From: Cylicocyclus nassatus
Taxonomy: Eukaryota > Nematoda > Chromadorea > Rhabditida > Strongylidae
Assembly: GCA_958299035.1 (NCBI GenBank)
Contig: CATQJL010000305.1
Location: 58,482,486 to 58,546,485, forward strand
Length of the DNA: 64,000 nucleotides
Direction: 5' to 3'
Shown: piece after piece, positions 1-12,246 of the stretch
How the letters are laid out: each line of letters starts with the position of its first letter
Position numbering within the stretch: the stretch's first letter is position 1
Made by a program: the position numbers and the translations under genes
The notes under the pieces: generated by a model
The model's input: the letters and a program-made list of their open reading frames with translations, nothing else
Databases searched by the model: none
What the model was told of the DNA's origin: nothing

Positions 1-718
1 ATTTAGATGCGATCCTATAAAGCAAAAACTGGGATTTTTGAGCTTAAAATTTTGTAACTTACCAGATAAGTTATAAAACAGCCTGCAAATTTTATGAGGG
101 AAAGTAGGAGGATGGCCTCATATTACAGCAGAATTGCAGCCAACAAGCTCTAATAGCTCCGAAGAAATTTAGATGCGACCCAGATACGACCCCCCTTTTC
201 CCATTTTTTGCTACCATAATAAAATCATAAGAAAATCCACAGTTGACAAAATAACACCAAATTCTGAATTGATATAGCGGAGCATCTCAAAAGTACAGAT
301 AAATCATATGAGTCCGTGAAAAACATTACAAAAAGATTTAGAATTTTATGATGGTCACAGCTGGTAAAGACATTCGCTTTTGTCGAGTGTGTGAGACTTC
401 AGGAAGGCTTCAGAAGCAAGATTTCTAGGGCAATCGGTACATTTAGCATTTTCATCAAATAATATATCCTTCAAAAGTGTTTTGAGCTCTAATGTTTTTT
501 TTTTGAGAATTTCTACAGATTTTTTATTTTTATTCTGATTTCCACTTTTTTATAGATTTATTGGAAAGAACATAACTAATTGTCTGCTTTTTGATTACCT
601 TTGAAGCCTAGGGTATTTTAGCCTAACTACCTCCTCTTACGACTCCCCCCCCCCCTCCCCCCTTAGATACCCTCTTACGACCCCCGTTGCAACAGTTGCA
701 TCACAAGCTTGACCCTGG
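1..718. other. Repeat-rich noncoding DNA with a poly-C tract
   Basis: I see no gene here. The sequence is AT-rich, with the phrase TTTAGATGCGA occurring near the start and again near 169. A C-run lies at about 645-662. The last bases, CAAGCTTGACCCTGGT, match in orientation the right ends of the foldback elements at about 2525 and 34977. The stretch is therefore probably a decayed copy of that foldback family whose left part lies outside the window or is lost. Confidence 0.4.
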
Positions 719-1108
719 TTAATGGGGATGCACATTACAGCAAGTGTTAATTGGTACCTTGCACATGTAGAAAAGATTGGTGATTACGTTGCACATTGAC
801 GAAAGAATCGTCTGTAAAAGGTAAAGATCAGAACAGTAAAGAAATACTTCTTTTCTTGCAACCATTGACGCAATTATCAGTCGATTGGGAAGTTCTAGTT
901 TTTGATGATCTGCAGTATCACTCGTCAAAAAACCAGCTGATGTGACAGTTCTGAGGGATTTGCACTCCACCTCAACAAACCAGCATTCACCTACACCTTC
1001 TCCACAAATGATGCCATCCACTCGAGATGGAGTCATACCCTGCTGTAACTCATAAAGTGTGTTGAAAGTGGGATCTATGCCCCTCCCCCCTTCTCCCCCC
1101 CCCCCCAT
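719..1108 (-). pseudogene. Orphan 129-codon ORF, possibly a nuclease-like remnant
   Basis: This open frame has no recognisable start context and begins in a G-rich low-complexity stretch. Its middle reads SRVDGIICGEGVGECWFVEV followed by ECKSL. The pattern of an Asp-Gly-Ile strand, a glycine turn, then a hydrophobic strand ending in an acidic-Cys-Lys motif recalls YqaJ-like nuclease cores, which are found in many invertebrate mobile elements. This is a weak visual resemblance only, and the usual Glu-x-Lys spacing is not met. The frame sits between two foldback termini, so it is more likely mobile-element debris than a host gene. It could also be a chance ORF. Confidence 0.22.
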
Positions 1109-1120
1109 TCATCAACTCAT

Positions 1121-2525
1121 ACCAGGATCAGGCGTGGGGTGTGGCATGCCACACCTGGGGGGTCGCATTGAGGAACCAGGGGGGGGGGTCGTTATCAGGG
1201 CATCCGTTGTTCGCATAACATGATATTCGTTAATTAACAATGTCACATAGGCCCGTCATGCAAAATGCTAGCACATAGATGTTTGACCTAAATCTCGTGT
1301 ACGTGCAGTAAACATAATGAATATATGAAAATATATAAAGCATAAGAGCATCGTTTTGTAGTTAGCAAGTAAAATAGCCCCTGTGGTCCAAGTTTCAGCG
1401 AATTCTGAGGTTTTTAAACACAGGATCACCTAAGTGAGATGGTCGTTTTCAAACATGTTACTTTGTTTCAAGGTAAGTTAACTGCTTCTTTTTGCGCTTA
1501 ATACAAAAAACTACTATTTCATTGCTCACATCAAAAATCCTACTTCAAATGACCTCCAAATTAGTAGTTGAGAGCAAGCCAAAATCACGTTTGTTCCATT
1601 TTTCGCTTTCAATATCTCAGGCTAGAGGAGATCAATCAGGCTCAAATCACTTTAATGTAGACAACGAGGCTGAGACTATCGAATATATACATTCTTGTCG
1701 CCTTCCCTTGCGATTCACGTAGTAACGCAGATCTAGCATGCTACCTATCTCAATATATTCGCAGTATTTAACCAGTATTTTACATTTGCATAGGTAAGGA
1801 AAAACGATTATGTCTTGCTCTTGCAGAAACGTTTTCATATGAAATTTCTGTTATGTAAAGAAGAAGGCTAGGCACTAACAACGATATAAAAACGCAGCTA
1901 TTTGATCTGTTTGAAGGTAAGTTAATGGAGTGTGGCACCACCCCTAAAAAGCTGTGGCAGCCACAGCATTTTAGGGGTGGCGCCACACCCCATTAACTAT
2001 AACAAAAAAACATTTTTAGCAAATGTTATTCATATGAATCGATAGCCTAGACCTCGTAGATTTCAAAGGAGTGATTTGAGCCTGATTCGTCTTTTGAGCT
2101 CTGAGTAATATTTGGTGAAACCACAGCCATTAAAAGCGAATAGGAAAAACAAGATTTTGGTTGGCTTCTGATTCCAAAGTTAGGACGCCTTTTGAAGCGA
2201 GATTTCTGAAGTGGCCGAAGAAGGAGCATTGCTTTGTCTTGAGGGCAAAAACAGCTAGCTACTTCACCTTTGAAACAAAATTAATCATGCTGGAATATGG
2301 CGATTCCACTCAAGTGACCCAGTATCTTCTTCAGAATTCGCTCAGACATCGTCTACAGGGGTTAATTGACATGATAATTATGAATATGTTGCCCGATATG
2401 TTTGACAGGGCCTTCAAGTAATGCTATCTTAGGCATGTAGTCCAGGGGGTCTTATTGAGATAGCAATAAGAGGGGGAGGGGTCGCAACCAGCGATCTCGT
2501 GCCACACCTCTTGCTTGACCCTGCT
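1121..2525. repeat. Foldback element, copy 1 (about 1.4 kb)
   Basis: The left end reads ACCAGGATCAGGCGTGGGG and the right end reads CTTGCTTGACCCTGCTCA, giving imperfect terminal inverted repeats. Internally, about 1375-1475 is the inverse of about 2280-2375. A smaller hairpin lies at the centre. No transposase is visible; the ORFs inside are by-products of the arms. A diverged second copy occupies 33480-34977. Confidence 0.7.
1921..1996. repeat. Central hairpin of foldback copy 1
   Basis: GTTAATGGAGTGTGGCACCA is answered by its near-perfect reverse complement ending at 1996, with arms of about 35 nt around a short loop. The same hairpin, more diverged, occurs at about 34303-34372 in copy 2. 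Confidence 0.75.
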
Positions 2526-3303
2526 CATCACTAACGTAAGCGAAAATTAAAAATGTTAGAAAATGAATGAGGGAAATGCTTTATGACTATCAAAATATAG
2601 GCTTTTTTTGGAATCGAGATATTCCGCTATTTGATCGGATGAAGAGAGTAGAAGTACTATTTTGCAGCTTTCGTTTCCTTTAAAACTATCACAATTCTGG
2701 CCCTGGACAATCCGAACTGCCTGATAAAGACTTACTGCATTTCCACAGTTGCGCTTCAAGGGAAGCAGGTTACAACTTCGATCAAAATAGACATGGCTAT
2801 TACTGTGGCAATACCTGCCAATGAAACGAGCTCAGTCCTTCGCTAATGGTATTAATCTTGATTTCAAACGAAAGAAAGTCGCTTTAAGGGTTTGTACGTG
2901 TAGTTTTTAGTTGGCGTCTCAACTAATTTGCTTACGGTCAATGCAATGCACTGGTTTGTTAGGCTTCAAAATATGAAAATGAAGATGTGAGACTGCTTAA
3001 TTGCAAGGGTAAGTTAAAAAAAACGCACTGGGAAAAGAAAGATGGTATTAACCTAAGCCCGTAATTTGTTTATGTATGTATTATGCATTATAAAGACATA
3101 TGTGGGATGATAGGCCAGACTTTGCGCGCAGAGCTTTTGAGCTTCTACAGTTTTTTTCGACTATGAAGGGAGGGGACCGTTATCGGATGCGATCTTTTCT
3201 GATTTCAGTGTTTTCAAAAAGCGGTATAGAATAGATGTTCAATAACCAATCAAACGTATGCAGGCTCCGCCCGCCTCTTCAGCTCAATGAAATTTCAGAA
3301 AGC
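2526..3303. other. Noncoding stretch
   Basis: I see no gene, RNA or clear repeat boundary here. Short ORFs at 2556-2759 (-) lack splice signals and family features. Confidence 0.4.
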
Positions 3304-3943
3304 TCTTACAAGGGAGCGATCCTAATTGAAGGTGGCAAACTGGAATGAGCTGCATACCATTGAATGCGTCTTGATGAGCTAATTTCAGATCTACTTTCTA
3401 TATCTGCGATGCCCTTCTCTGGATATAATTGAGAGTCGTTGAAAATGTGTCATCAGGGTTTCAACGTATTGTGCTTGAAATCCAACTTGGGATTGCATGA
3501 CTAACATGATATTGAGTGCACTAATTTCAAGGAATATACGCATTTAGCGAAAATACAAAAAAGTGTTTTGATCAACAAGTTCTTGAGGTATGGCGCTGCA
3601 CATTTGCCAAATTTGGACTTTTCATTGCTCATAGCTTTTGTCAAAGAGCTTTATTTGTTTTTTTAGATGTTCACAATTGCTTATTTGTGTTTCCTTCAAA
3701 TGTAAGCACTCATTAGAATTACAATATAGTGTCATGCTAGTCGTGCATTGCCAATTCGAATTTTGAAGCACATTATGCACTACAATCTCAATGGCTTCAC
3801 ATTTTTGATCGCTCATAACTTTTTCAGAGAACGGCATCGCAGATATGGAAAATAGATTTGGAATTTTAGCTCATAGATATGCATCCAATGATGAGCGGCA
3901 CATTCCAATTCGCCACCTTAAGTTGCGATCGTTCCCCTGTTAG
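3304..3943. repeat. Foldback element, about 640 bp
   Basis: The left terminus CTTACAAGGGAGCGATC pairs with the right terminus GATCGTTCCCCTGTTAG. The pairing continues inward: the AAGGTGGCAAACTGGAATG segment is answered by CATTCCAATTCGCCACCTT, and a CTGCGATGCC segment at about 3405 by GGCATCGCAG at about 3833. No coding capacity is seen, so it is classed as a non-autonomous palindromic element. Confidence 0.7.
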
Positions 3944-5046
3944 GTTTTTTGATGGCAGATGTTTCATTCTACCAGGTGAACGTCAAGTATTAGTGAATAG
4001 CTTCCTGCAGTGAGCTCGTTGAATCGCAAAATTCTACCGTTATTTCGGTCCCATAGTTCGTGTCGTTTCCCAGCCTCGATGAACACTGTAAACAGGATTC
4101 AATGCAAAATTTATACCTCTTTTTAGCAGTAATGTTTTCGTTCCGAGTATTTTCGCAATTGTTCGAATACTCGCTTAAGATCTCCAAAACATGGTCTTCA
4201 CTTACTCTATCTTTGCCTTTGCGAATCCCACTACGCCTTTAATATAGCTTTGACAACAGGAAAGAGTAAACGCAGTGTAGTACAACAAATTTTTTAGGCA
4301 TCTCAAACTACCACTTCAGCCCTTTTCAAAATGATTATTGCTCATGTTTTCACTTTTGCGAAGTCGTAAGGTACAAAAAAGCTTCGAACACCAACGAACC
4401 TTTGATTTTTAGGATCGAAACTTTCAAGATTCGATTACGGTTGAACACTAATTTTACAAGGCGACTGACTATTTACCGCTTCGAACATAGAATTTAGAAT
4501 ATTCCGCGTACAGACCGGTGCGTTCGAAAATAAGAACTACATATAATGATTCTCTTTTCGCAGACATCACAAATGAAACAAACAAAAGTGGGAAAGGGTA
4601 GAAAAAGTTGCATCTAACAACACCTTACATCGCCTTTTGCTGTTTTATGAAATTTGGAATGTTCAAGTACATAATGTGGTTGCAGTGAAAATATGGTTTT
4701 GGAACTTTAAAGTTGCAGTGAAAATATGGATTTAAAACTTCTAAAAAGCCAGCTATATGTAAAGAAAATGCATGTTTTTGGCTTTGCTTACTCTGTCTAA
4801 CTGGTATCAAAGTTCTTATGGAGTTCGAACGGGAAATCAGTGGAAAAAGCTGGGATTAGGATAGGTTAAAACCATAAGCTGAAGATTGCGATTGTTGGAG
4901 AGAGCGGAGTTGGTAGTTGATCGGAGTTGATCATCCTAAAAAGAGGAGGGAATACTGCATCGAATAACGTTTTATTTATCTACCTTCATTTTGAATGATT
5001 TGCCAGTTCTGAAAATGGCACGAACATTCGGACCGACCTAATATTT
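3944..5046. other. Noncoding stretch with a short tandem repeat
   Basis: No gene is supported. Between about 4678 and 4735 the phrase GTTGCAGTGAAAATATGG occurs twice. A mariner-type inverted terminus (TTCGGACCGACCTAA) lies at about 5027-5042, directly before the next element. Confidence 0.4.
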
Positions 5047-5784
5047 AGGTGTCCCAAAATAATATGCGCAATGTTCTTGTTTTTTTTTTGATCGTTGATA
5101 ACTCGCTTGCTTCGATGCCATTTGGCGATCTTTAGATACCAGAATTGCAGAGCTGACCTCAACTTTTACTTTCAGCATAGGGCAAAAACTTCGATCTCAC
5201 TTTACTGCTGTAGAATCAGGTATGAACTTTAGCATACAGCGCCATTATGAGCTGGGCCTTTGATGAATACTTGCATGCTAATTTCATTACGCAACTTTTC
5301 CATTTGTGGACTTTTGTGGAGGAGTAATCATTTTTTGAACATCACTGAAGAAGCGTTTGTTTTTGTTTTCTTGAAATAATTTATCAAGGAAGCGCGACCG
5401 TGGTGTGCAAATTTCATATCCGTAATCAGCGACTCTGATTGGCCTAGTATGAGAGTTTTCGGCTTGTTTGGATTTCTTTCTTAAGCAAAATGCTAGTCTT
5501 GAGCTCAGAACCCTCTTTAAAGTTCCTACCTTAATCATACAATAACGAAGAAAGGTGGGAGATTTGTTTTGTACTGTAAATTTAAGCTGAAGCCTGCTCT
5601 ACAGAATGATACATAAAGATCGACAATAGACTTTGAAGCAAGTGAGTTATCAATAAACAAACGGTGTGCTATTTATGTTAAGTATAGGTTAGTTCTCAGT
5701 AAGTTAGCAAGCCTTTCAAGATTGTTATCCGTGCTAAATGGTGTGGTGTGGTGTGGTGTGCTATTTATTATTTCGGGACACCCG
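5045..5784. repeat. Mariner-like non-autonomous element, copy 1
   Basis: The left end reads TAGGTGTCCCAAAATAATATG and the right end at about 5764 reads TATTATTTCGGGACACCCGC, so the termini are inverted. The interior, including the stretch around 5400-5540, matches about 35930-36500 with scattered changes. The 83-codon ORF at 5287-5538 (-) lies in this conserved interior but shows no transposase motif. Confidence 0.55.
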
Positions 5785-8148
5785 CATATTGATTTTGATA
5801 AACTCGGAGACGGATATGGATAGTGGATTGCTCAGGTAACTATGATCAACAGACGACCCTTTACTTTATTGAGAGCGATCTCTGTTTCGTCTAAGACAGT
5901 AAAAGGCTTTTAGGACAACCTGTGATAATGAAGAGGTCATCAAAAAGGCACCCGTTATTCTTAGCTCGAAAGCTCTCAAAAGGCCCAAAAGCACTACAAA
6001 ACGCCATGGAGCGCTGCAGCTTATCGCCTAAGGCCCACGGCATACCTCAAGCGATTTAATCGCTCTGGCATCTGGCAGTTTGCCAGATGTCTTCAAATTC
6101 GATACTGTAAACCCCAAAAGCACAGTACGCTAAACTTTCATAGGTTGATAAAATGCCCTATCTTCTGTACATTCAGAAAACCCTAATGATGATTTATGAC
6201 CAATTGAAGTATTGCCAAATCATCGTCGCGATTGAAATCGGGTGAGGTATGTTTTCGGCCTGAAGCGTTATGCCGAACACATAGCCCAACATTTGAGCTT
6301 ACTGTCAACAGGCGGTAATATGAACCCATCACTCGACACTATGCGTGACTAAAACTTACCAATGAAAAACGCGGATGATTGCAGCCGTTCTGGCTTTGAT
6401 CAATGTTTTCTAGACACATATTTCAGCTTCAGAAGCTGCGCTCGCGATTGAGGAGTTCTGGCGTCTTTGGCGCTTATAGTTCTTGAAATCTGCCGGGTGC
6501 AGAAGGAAGCCAAACTTTGACCAGTGAAGCCGTCAGCATCGTGATAAGCACATTCTCGCTGTGTAAAATGTTATTTGAGTTGAGCAATAAAATGTTACTT
6601 GAATTGAGCAGAAGACAAAAGATTTCAAAATCAACCGATCAACCGCGTTTCTGTGTTTTTTGAATTTAGAAGTATTTTCGCTCGTGTAAAAAAGGTTACA
6701 CAAGGTTCCTCTAGTGTTTTTGTTCAATTTGTCATGGCAGGTTAGCTAGCATTTCTTGCGACGGTCTCCGGGGGTGCCTTGACTTTCTACCATCTGGCTT
6801 TACATTTCCAACAATTTTGAATTCAACATCTACACAATGTTGATTTGAATTCAATTTGAATTCAACATCTACACAATCATTCTTTGCTAAAAGAGCAAAA
6901 CTGCTCCTACGTAACCGTTTATTCCCCGCTGTGTTCCTCCATATTGCGCTGGCTTTTCTGTTCGCCGTTGAGTTATGCCATGCTGCAATGAGAATATGTA
7001 TTGAGAAGCTCGCACAGTCTCTATTGGTCCCTTTTTTCTATTCCCGAAGATTAATCTCTACTGCTAGATTTGCTAGTTAATTTTCTTCTAGCCGGACACT
7101 GTAATTGCTCGCCAATGTGCTCTCATTTGAGTAGCTCTGGTCATATTTGCTAGCCGCTTGTTCATCCTGTTAATCACAAACTCCGCTATCAAATCTCATT
7201 TCCTGTCCCCTTTGGTCTTCCTCATTGCTCTAATTTTCTTGCTTCTTAGTGGCGCAATCAAATGATGTACCATTCTTTCCAAAAATTTTACTTGAAGAGC
7301 AGCTTAACTTGAGTCAAGTGATGGTTCCAATCACTTTGGATTTTCAGCAAAACATTTCTAACAAATTGGGCAATGATTTCATGTTTTCGTTATTTTGTGG
7401 AATCAAAAAATGTTATCATAAGCGCAGTAGAACATTTACAACACTACAAAGTGAATTCTTTTCGCACGTTTCGCTGGCAGTGTCCCTGATTGTTTGAACA
7501 GTAATAAAAATTAAGCCAAAATTTTATCTATCAGATTGATGCGCAATCCTTTTCGCTATTTTTGCATAAGAAAAGATTTGATAAGCTCTGAGAATGACAG
7601 AACTGCTGACTGCTTTATTAGCGGTGTAATAATCATTCCTGATAAGAAGCATCTACTATAGTTATGCTTCCTGTGCAGAATTTTTGCAAATGTGCTAGAT
7701 TGGTTGTTTGCATGAGAGCCGGAGACAACGGGTAGTGCGCATTTTTGCCCATGCTTCCGTTACGTTGTCTTTGAATCAACATTTGCTAAATGCCGACCAA
7801 AAGTAAGAGGTTTGAAGCGTTTTTTTTCTTATATTATAGAGCTGTCACAAGTGCACGATATATCTTTCAGACAGTGAGCAGTTATAATGAAGACGCCCTC
7901 AGACAAAACCTGCAAATTCTTTCAGAGAGAAATGGCTTTGATTTCTCACCTTTTTGAAGCGAACTTATATCCAACAATAGCTGTCTCTCACTACAGTTTC
8001 CATATTATCAACATATGCGTTTCTCATTCTTAATGTTATCTGAGTTTGTTATCGTCTCGTTGTATTCGCAAATAATGGTTACTACGTTCTTTCCAACCTT
8101 TTTTTCTTTTTTGCATGGACCTAGTAAAAGGTTTCCTTTCAGTCCAAT
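5785..8148. other. Noncoding stretch upstream of the ttr gene
   Basis: I see no convincing gene in 2.3 kb. A microsatellite of TGTGG units sits at about 5742-5761, just inside the preceding element. At 6821-6880 the phrase TTGAATTCAACATCTACACAA occurs as two copies about 40 nt apart. ORFs at 6856-7080 and 7249-7497 (+) lack family features. The promoter of the ttr gene is presumably in the last few hundred bases, but no defined site is visible. Confidence 0.4.
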
Positions 8149-9365
8149 ATGCAGTTTTTGCCGTACCTACTAGCCATTGTCGCCATCTGCTTAGCAACAC
8201 GTCAGCAGTCCGTAGCTGTCAAAGGTCGTCTAATGTGCGGAAATAAAGCAGCATCCGGAGTTACCGTCAAGTTATGGGAAGAAGATGACGGTACGGTCAT
8301 TTTACGTAGCCATATAAGGCCAATTTGAACATGTTCGCTTGAGAAACTCTTATCGTAGCATCGAAGCTCCTTTCCTAGCGTAATCTGTCGATATGAAATG
8401 AGTACAAGCAAAAAATGGCCTTTCGATGCGATTTACAATCGACCATATCAGCTGCGCTCCTGCGTGAAAAAGAGATAGTCAGTGAGGGGATCTTTCAACT
8501 AGGTACATAATCTCTCCTCTACTTATTCAACATGTAGGTCCAGCGATCCTAAGTGAACCTCTCTCGCCATGCGATAGAGAGCGGTACTATATAGAGATAG
8601 TGAGAGTCAACTCCAGCGAAAATTCTAATTTTCTAATACTTCGACATTTTTGGCGCTGTGTTCCAAACGATTTATTATGTCAAGAACAAGAGTGCAACCC
8701 TCACCCCAAAGTCTCCACCTATTTATTGCTATAGCCTGAGGAACAAGCAAGGTAACAACATGAGTAGCTTGATTATATAGAGCGTAAAACTCTTGAAGAT
8801 ACTGTCTTCAGTGGTTTACACGTTGGACGGTATAAAGAACAGGAGCTTCTATTGAGATGTTATAGGCCCAGATCCTGACGACCTTCTTGCTCAGGGTTAC
8901 ACAGACGGCGCTGGAAACTTCAATTTGCAGGCAAGTTAGCTCGGATTAGCGTTCTACAGACCGGTAAATTGGAAAAAAGCATGAACCTTTTACATTTTGA
9001 TTTTTGCGAGCTTTTCTAGCAAATGAAATTCGGCCTCGGCTATACTGCGCTCTCCAACTAACGAGTAATTGATTCATCTTTTGACATTTTTTTTCTAGGG
9101 CTCGGAGCGTGAGATGACCAATATCGATCCAGTGCTGAAGGTATATCATGATTGCGACGATGGAGTGAAGGTAGCATGGTCTTGACAGATTGCGGATGCT
9201 AAAAATGTTTGACGGATTTTTCAGCCGGGACAGAGGAAAGTGAAATTTCGCATTCCGAGCTCGTATATTTCACCTGGTGGATTGCCTAGGCGTACGTTCG
9301 ACATCGGAATTATCAATCTAGAAACTATTTTCGCCAAAGAAGAACGCGATCTGTATAGAAGATAA
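8149..9365 (+). CDS. Transthyretin-like secreted protein (TTR family)
   Basis: Exons are 8149-8290, 8866-8930, 9099-9170 and 9225-9365. The phases agree and give 139 residues, the usual length for this nematode-specific family (DUF290/PF01060). The protein opens with a hydrophobic signal peptide (MQFLPYLLAIVAICLA). The mature part carries the family landmarks: VKGRLMCGNKAASGVTVKLW, DPDDLLAQGYTD, then IDPVLKVYHDCDDGVK and a basic, hydrophobic C-terminal strand region. The family is expected to be exported as a small beta-sandwich; members have been linked to apoptotic-cell recognition and are abundant in parasite secretions. The start is 6 nt after TTTCCTTTCAG, a probable trans-splice acceptor. 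Intron 2 begins with GC (CAG/GCAAGT). The second conserved cysteine of the usual KPCQRK motif is glycine here (KPGQRK). Function of this member is inferred from family only. Confidence 0.93.
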
Positions 9366-9560
9366 ATTTAGTTCAATCATTGTCTACTTTGTTTGCTTGA
9401 AGAATTAGGATCAGGCCGAGCTAAGCATTAAACTGCTAACTAAGCTTTGCAAATTCTTCCCTAACTTTTTGCTTTTTGATCTTGATGCTTTCTTTTTTCT
9501 TTTATGTGAAGTGGAGAGCGGGCTACAAATTGGAGCAACTGCTCCGTTTTGGAAAAAAAA
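9366..9560. other. 3' flank of the ttr gene
   Basis: No canonical AATAAA is seen in the first 150 nt after the stop. A variant such as CATTAAAC at about 9426 may serve as the polyadenylation signal. Confidence 0.3.
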
Positions 9561-11640
9561 TCCACGCACTTTTCAAATTAGTGAAATTCAAGGATTTTCT
9601 CCAGTTCTTAGTCGAAACAAAGCTGTTTGCAACCTAGATCACGTACAAGGATCCGAGTGTACATCGACTAGAGGTCCAACGGCAACAAATGGAATTTGAA
9701 CTCAAGTAGAGATCCGGCAGTCCTGCGAAGTCAAACGGGTTGCTGTACGCAAGGCTGCTGAGGGGTAACCGTCAAGAATCAAGAGTCTCAGAATTCGCCG
9801 AAACTTGGCAAATGCGGTTACTCGACCTACTGAATACGAAAATTATATTCATTCGACTAGCTCCTCTTTTTGTGTTTAAGGCGAAATTCCATAGCGTGGA
9901 TCTACCGTAGTCTTATAAAAATGTCCCTACCAAGCAGATTCAGAATTGTTGTCATGACCAGCACGTCGGATAACCCCGTTGTGCCGCAAAACTTGGTTAA
10001 CATCCTAATAGCGTGCGTTCTAGCAGACTTCAAAGCCGTTATAGAATATCCGCGGAAAACAAAATCTGAGCGAGAACAAAAGTCATGCATTACCTCTCTA
10101 TAGGTCAATAAGTGCAGGGTATGGAGTGTCGATGAGGTCCAAAAAATGGTGGATAGTAAGCAGTCAGCATGGTAGTATGCCTGCAAAATTTGAGCCCTCT
10201 AGCTTTATTTTGAACCGAGTTATGAGCTCCCCAAGTTTCGTGCAATATATTGTACTGTCGCGTGCCTGGGCTGATAAGTAACAAAACGCCGATCACGTTT
10301 TTTGTGGAATTACAGCTTTCTAACTCAAAATGGAGAAAAACGAAAAGGGCATATATGGTATAAATTTTGTCAATGAATCCAATGGTGCCTTCGGCTTCTC
10401 GCCATCTTTACTCCATAAGCGACGTTTTGCCCGATATTCACAATGGGCCTCAGATTCAGCCGATAAGGCTGGTTCTTTTTGTGTAGTGTTTTGGTCTTAT
10501 ACTGTTTGTGTAGTCAAAATTTGAGCGCCGCAGCTTTCCTAGAACTCGAGTTATAAGAAAGAAAAGAGTTTAAATGGTCAAAAATCCGGATTTCTGGGTC
10601 GGAAGGAAGTAGTGAACCGATGAGGTCCAAAAAATGGTGGATAGTAAGCAGTCAGCGTGGTCGTATGCCTGCAAAATTTGAGCCCTCTAGCTTTATTTTG
10701 AACCGAGTTACAAGTTCGCGAAATTTTGTGCAATTTGTGGCGCAGTCACTTCTCTACTCGGGGATATAATTGCAAAGCAAGAACACCACGTTCATGTTAC
10801 CCGTCAAATTCATCAGGTTGCACATGCTCTTTTGGAGATTTTCCCGCGGAGAAAGCAGAGCAAATTGTGAGATTTGGAACACATTCAATCGCAAAAACCT
10901 ATGAAAACGGCATGACTCTGCAATTTAGAAATCCACATAGCTAACAAAGAGGAGTGTCTTCTTCAAAGACTTTGCGATGGTTCATAAAGCTGCAGAAAAA
11001 AGGTCAAGTTGAAAGTAGTAATTTGGTAAAAACTATCAGGCTGGAAACTAAGTTTTACAACTTTTTTCATAGCCTTACTCTTTTTGGATGTGGCGTATTT
11101 GAACTTGGCAATATGTAGAGCGTAATATGTGCTAAGGTACTCACAAACCATTTAGATTTTGAACGTAGGAATCCAAGCATTTTTCAGAATTAGTGGAACT
11201 TGAGAACTTTTGTATAAGCAAAATTGAAACTTCCAGCAGCCTAGATCATGCGCAGAAATTCGTAGTCATGTTTGTACTATAGTTGGAGGTTGACTCATTC
11301 GGCTCAGTGAAAAAATAAGATTTAAGAGCTTATAGTTTGGCGTCATCACAAAGTCGAACGAGTCACTGCACGCAAGACTGCTGGGAACAACCGTCTATGA
11401 CTAAAGAGTCAAAACCTTAAAATTGGTCAAGACTTCGCATAGTGGGGGTATCTGATCTCCGAACACGAATATCATATTGCATTTGCTGAATCAGCGCCTT
11501 TTTCTGCATAGGATGAGACCGCATACCGTAAACCCAGAGGAGTCTTACAAAAAAGCCCTTATAACGCAATTTTATAATAGTATCGTTTTCGTGATCGGCA
11601 GTGGGAGTAATCCCCTATGCAATGTTTCAGACATATCTAT
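9560..11640. repeat. Diverged direct duplications
   Basis: The block at about 9580-9910 (AACCTAGATCACG, then a GAAGTCAAACG segment, then the CGAATACGAAAATTATATTC segment) recurs in the same order and orientation at about 11200-11530 with many changes. Inside it, a nearly exact direct repeat of about 115 bp starting GATGAGGTCCAAAAAATGG occupies about 10131-10247 and 10620-10736. No transposase or clear protein is visible. The unit may be a tandemly duplicated unclassified element; the short ORFs across it are not supported. Confidence 0.6.
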
Positions 11641-12246
11641 AAAATTTCTTGATTTTTACCCTTATACCAATACCTACAGTAATCCTCGCTGCGACTTCAG
11701 GGGCGGTATTTATCAATCTCCCATCGCTCTGCGGACCATTGTCGCACAAGCGAGAACGCCCTTTCCGCGATTTATGGAAGTCTGAGAAGCGCGGCCCAAA
11801 CGGGCAGCGCCGCCCGACCCGACGAGATGGGGAACTGCTGCCCGAACTTGCCAGATCGAACCATATTCTTCAATAGACAGGAGCCGGTCACCAGCTTGGC
11901 TTCATATATCGTGGGCGCCAGTCAGGAACCGGCATGAGTCGTTTTCTAGGGTTTCTGAAAACGAAGTCTCCCCTGACTTTCGAAAGTTTTACGAAGTCCC
12001 CTTTGACCTACCTGCTTAGGAGAAGATGAAAACAAGAAAGATTTACTAGTCTGAAAGGAAAAACGTAAGATAAGAGCGGAATCCAAATTGGAGCTTCTTA
12101 CTAGGCATGCACAAGACTTTGGCATAAGAGCGCAATATTTAACAGAGCGAAAAGAAATAAAGGCAAAAAACAAAGGAAAGGCAATGATATGAAAATATCT
12201 TCATGCTAAGGGATAGATTCTTGGCCAGGGCATCCGTCCATGCTAA
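11641..12246. other. Noncoding stretch with Helitron-related paired motif
   Basis: No gene is supported. At about 11960-12003 the paired motif AAAACGAAGTC and TTTACGAAGTCCCC appears, matching the motif pair near the Helitron-type end at 13432. Several short ORFs here lack features. Confidence 0.4.

Noticed and set aside
5742..5761. Telomere-like or functional TGTGG repeat
   Set aside because: Only about four units, within a mobile-element end; a plain microsatellite.
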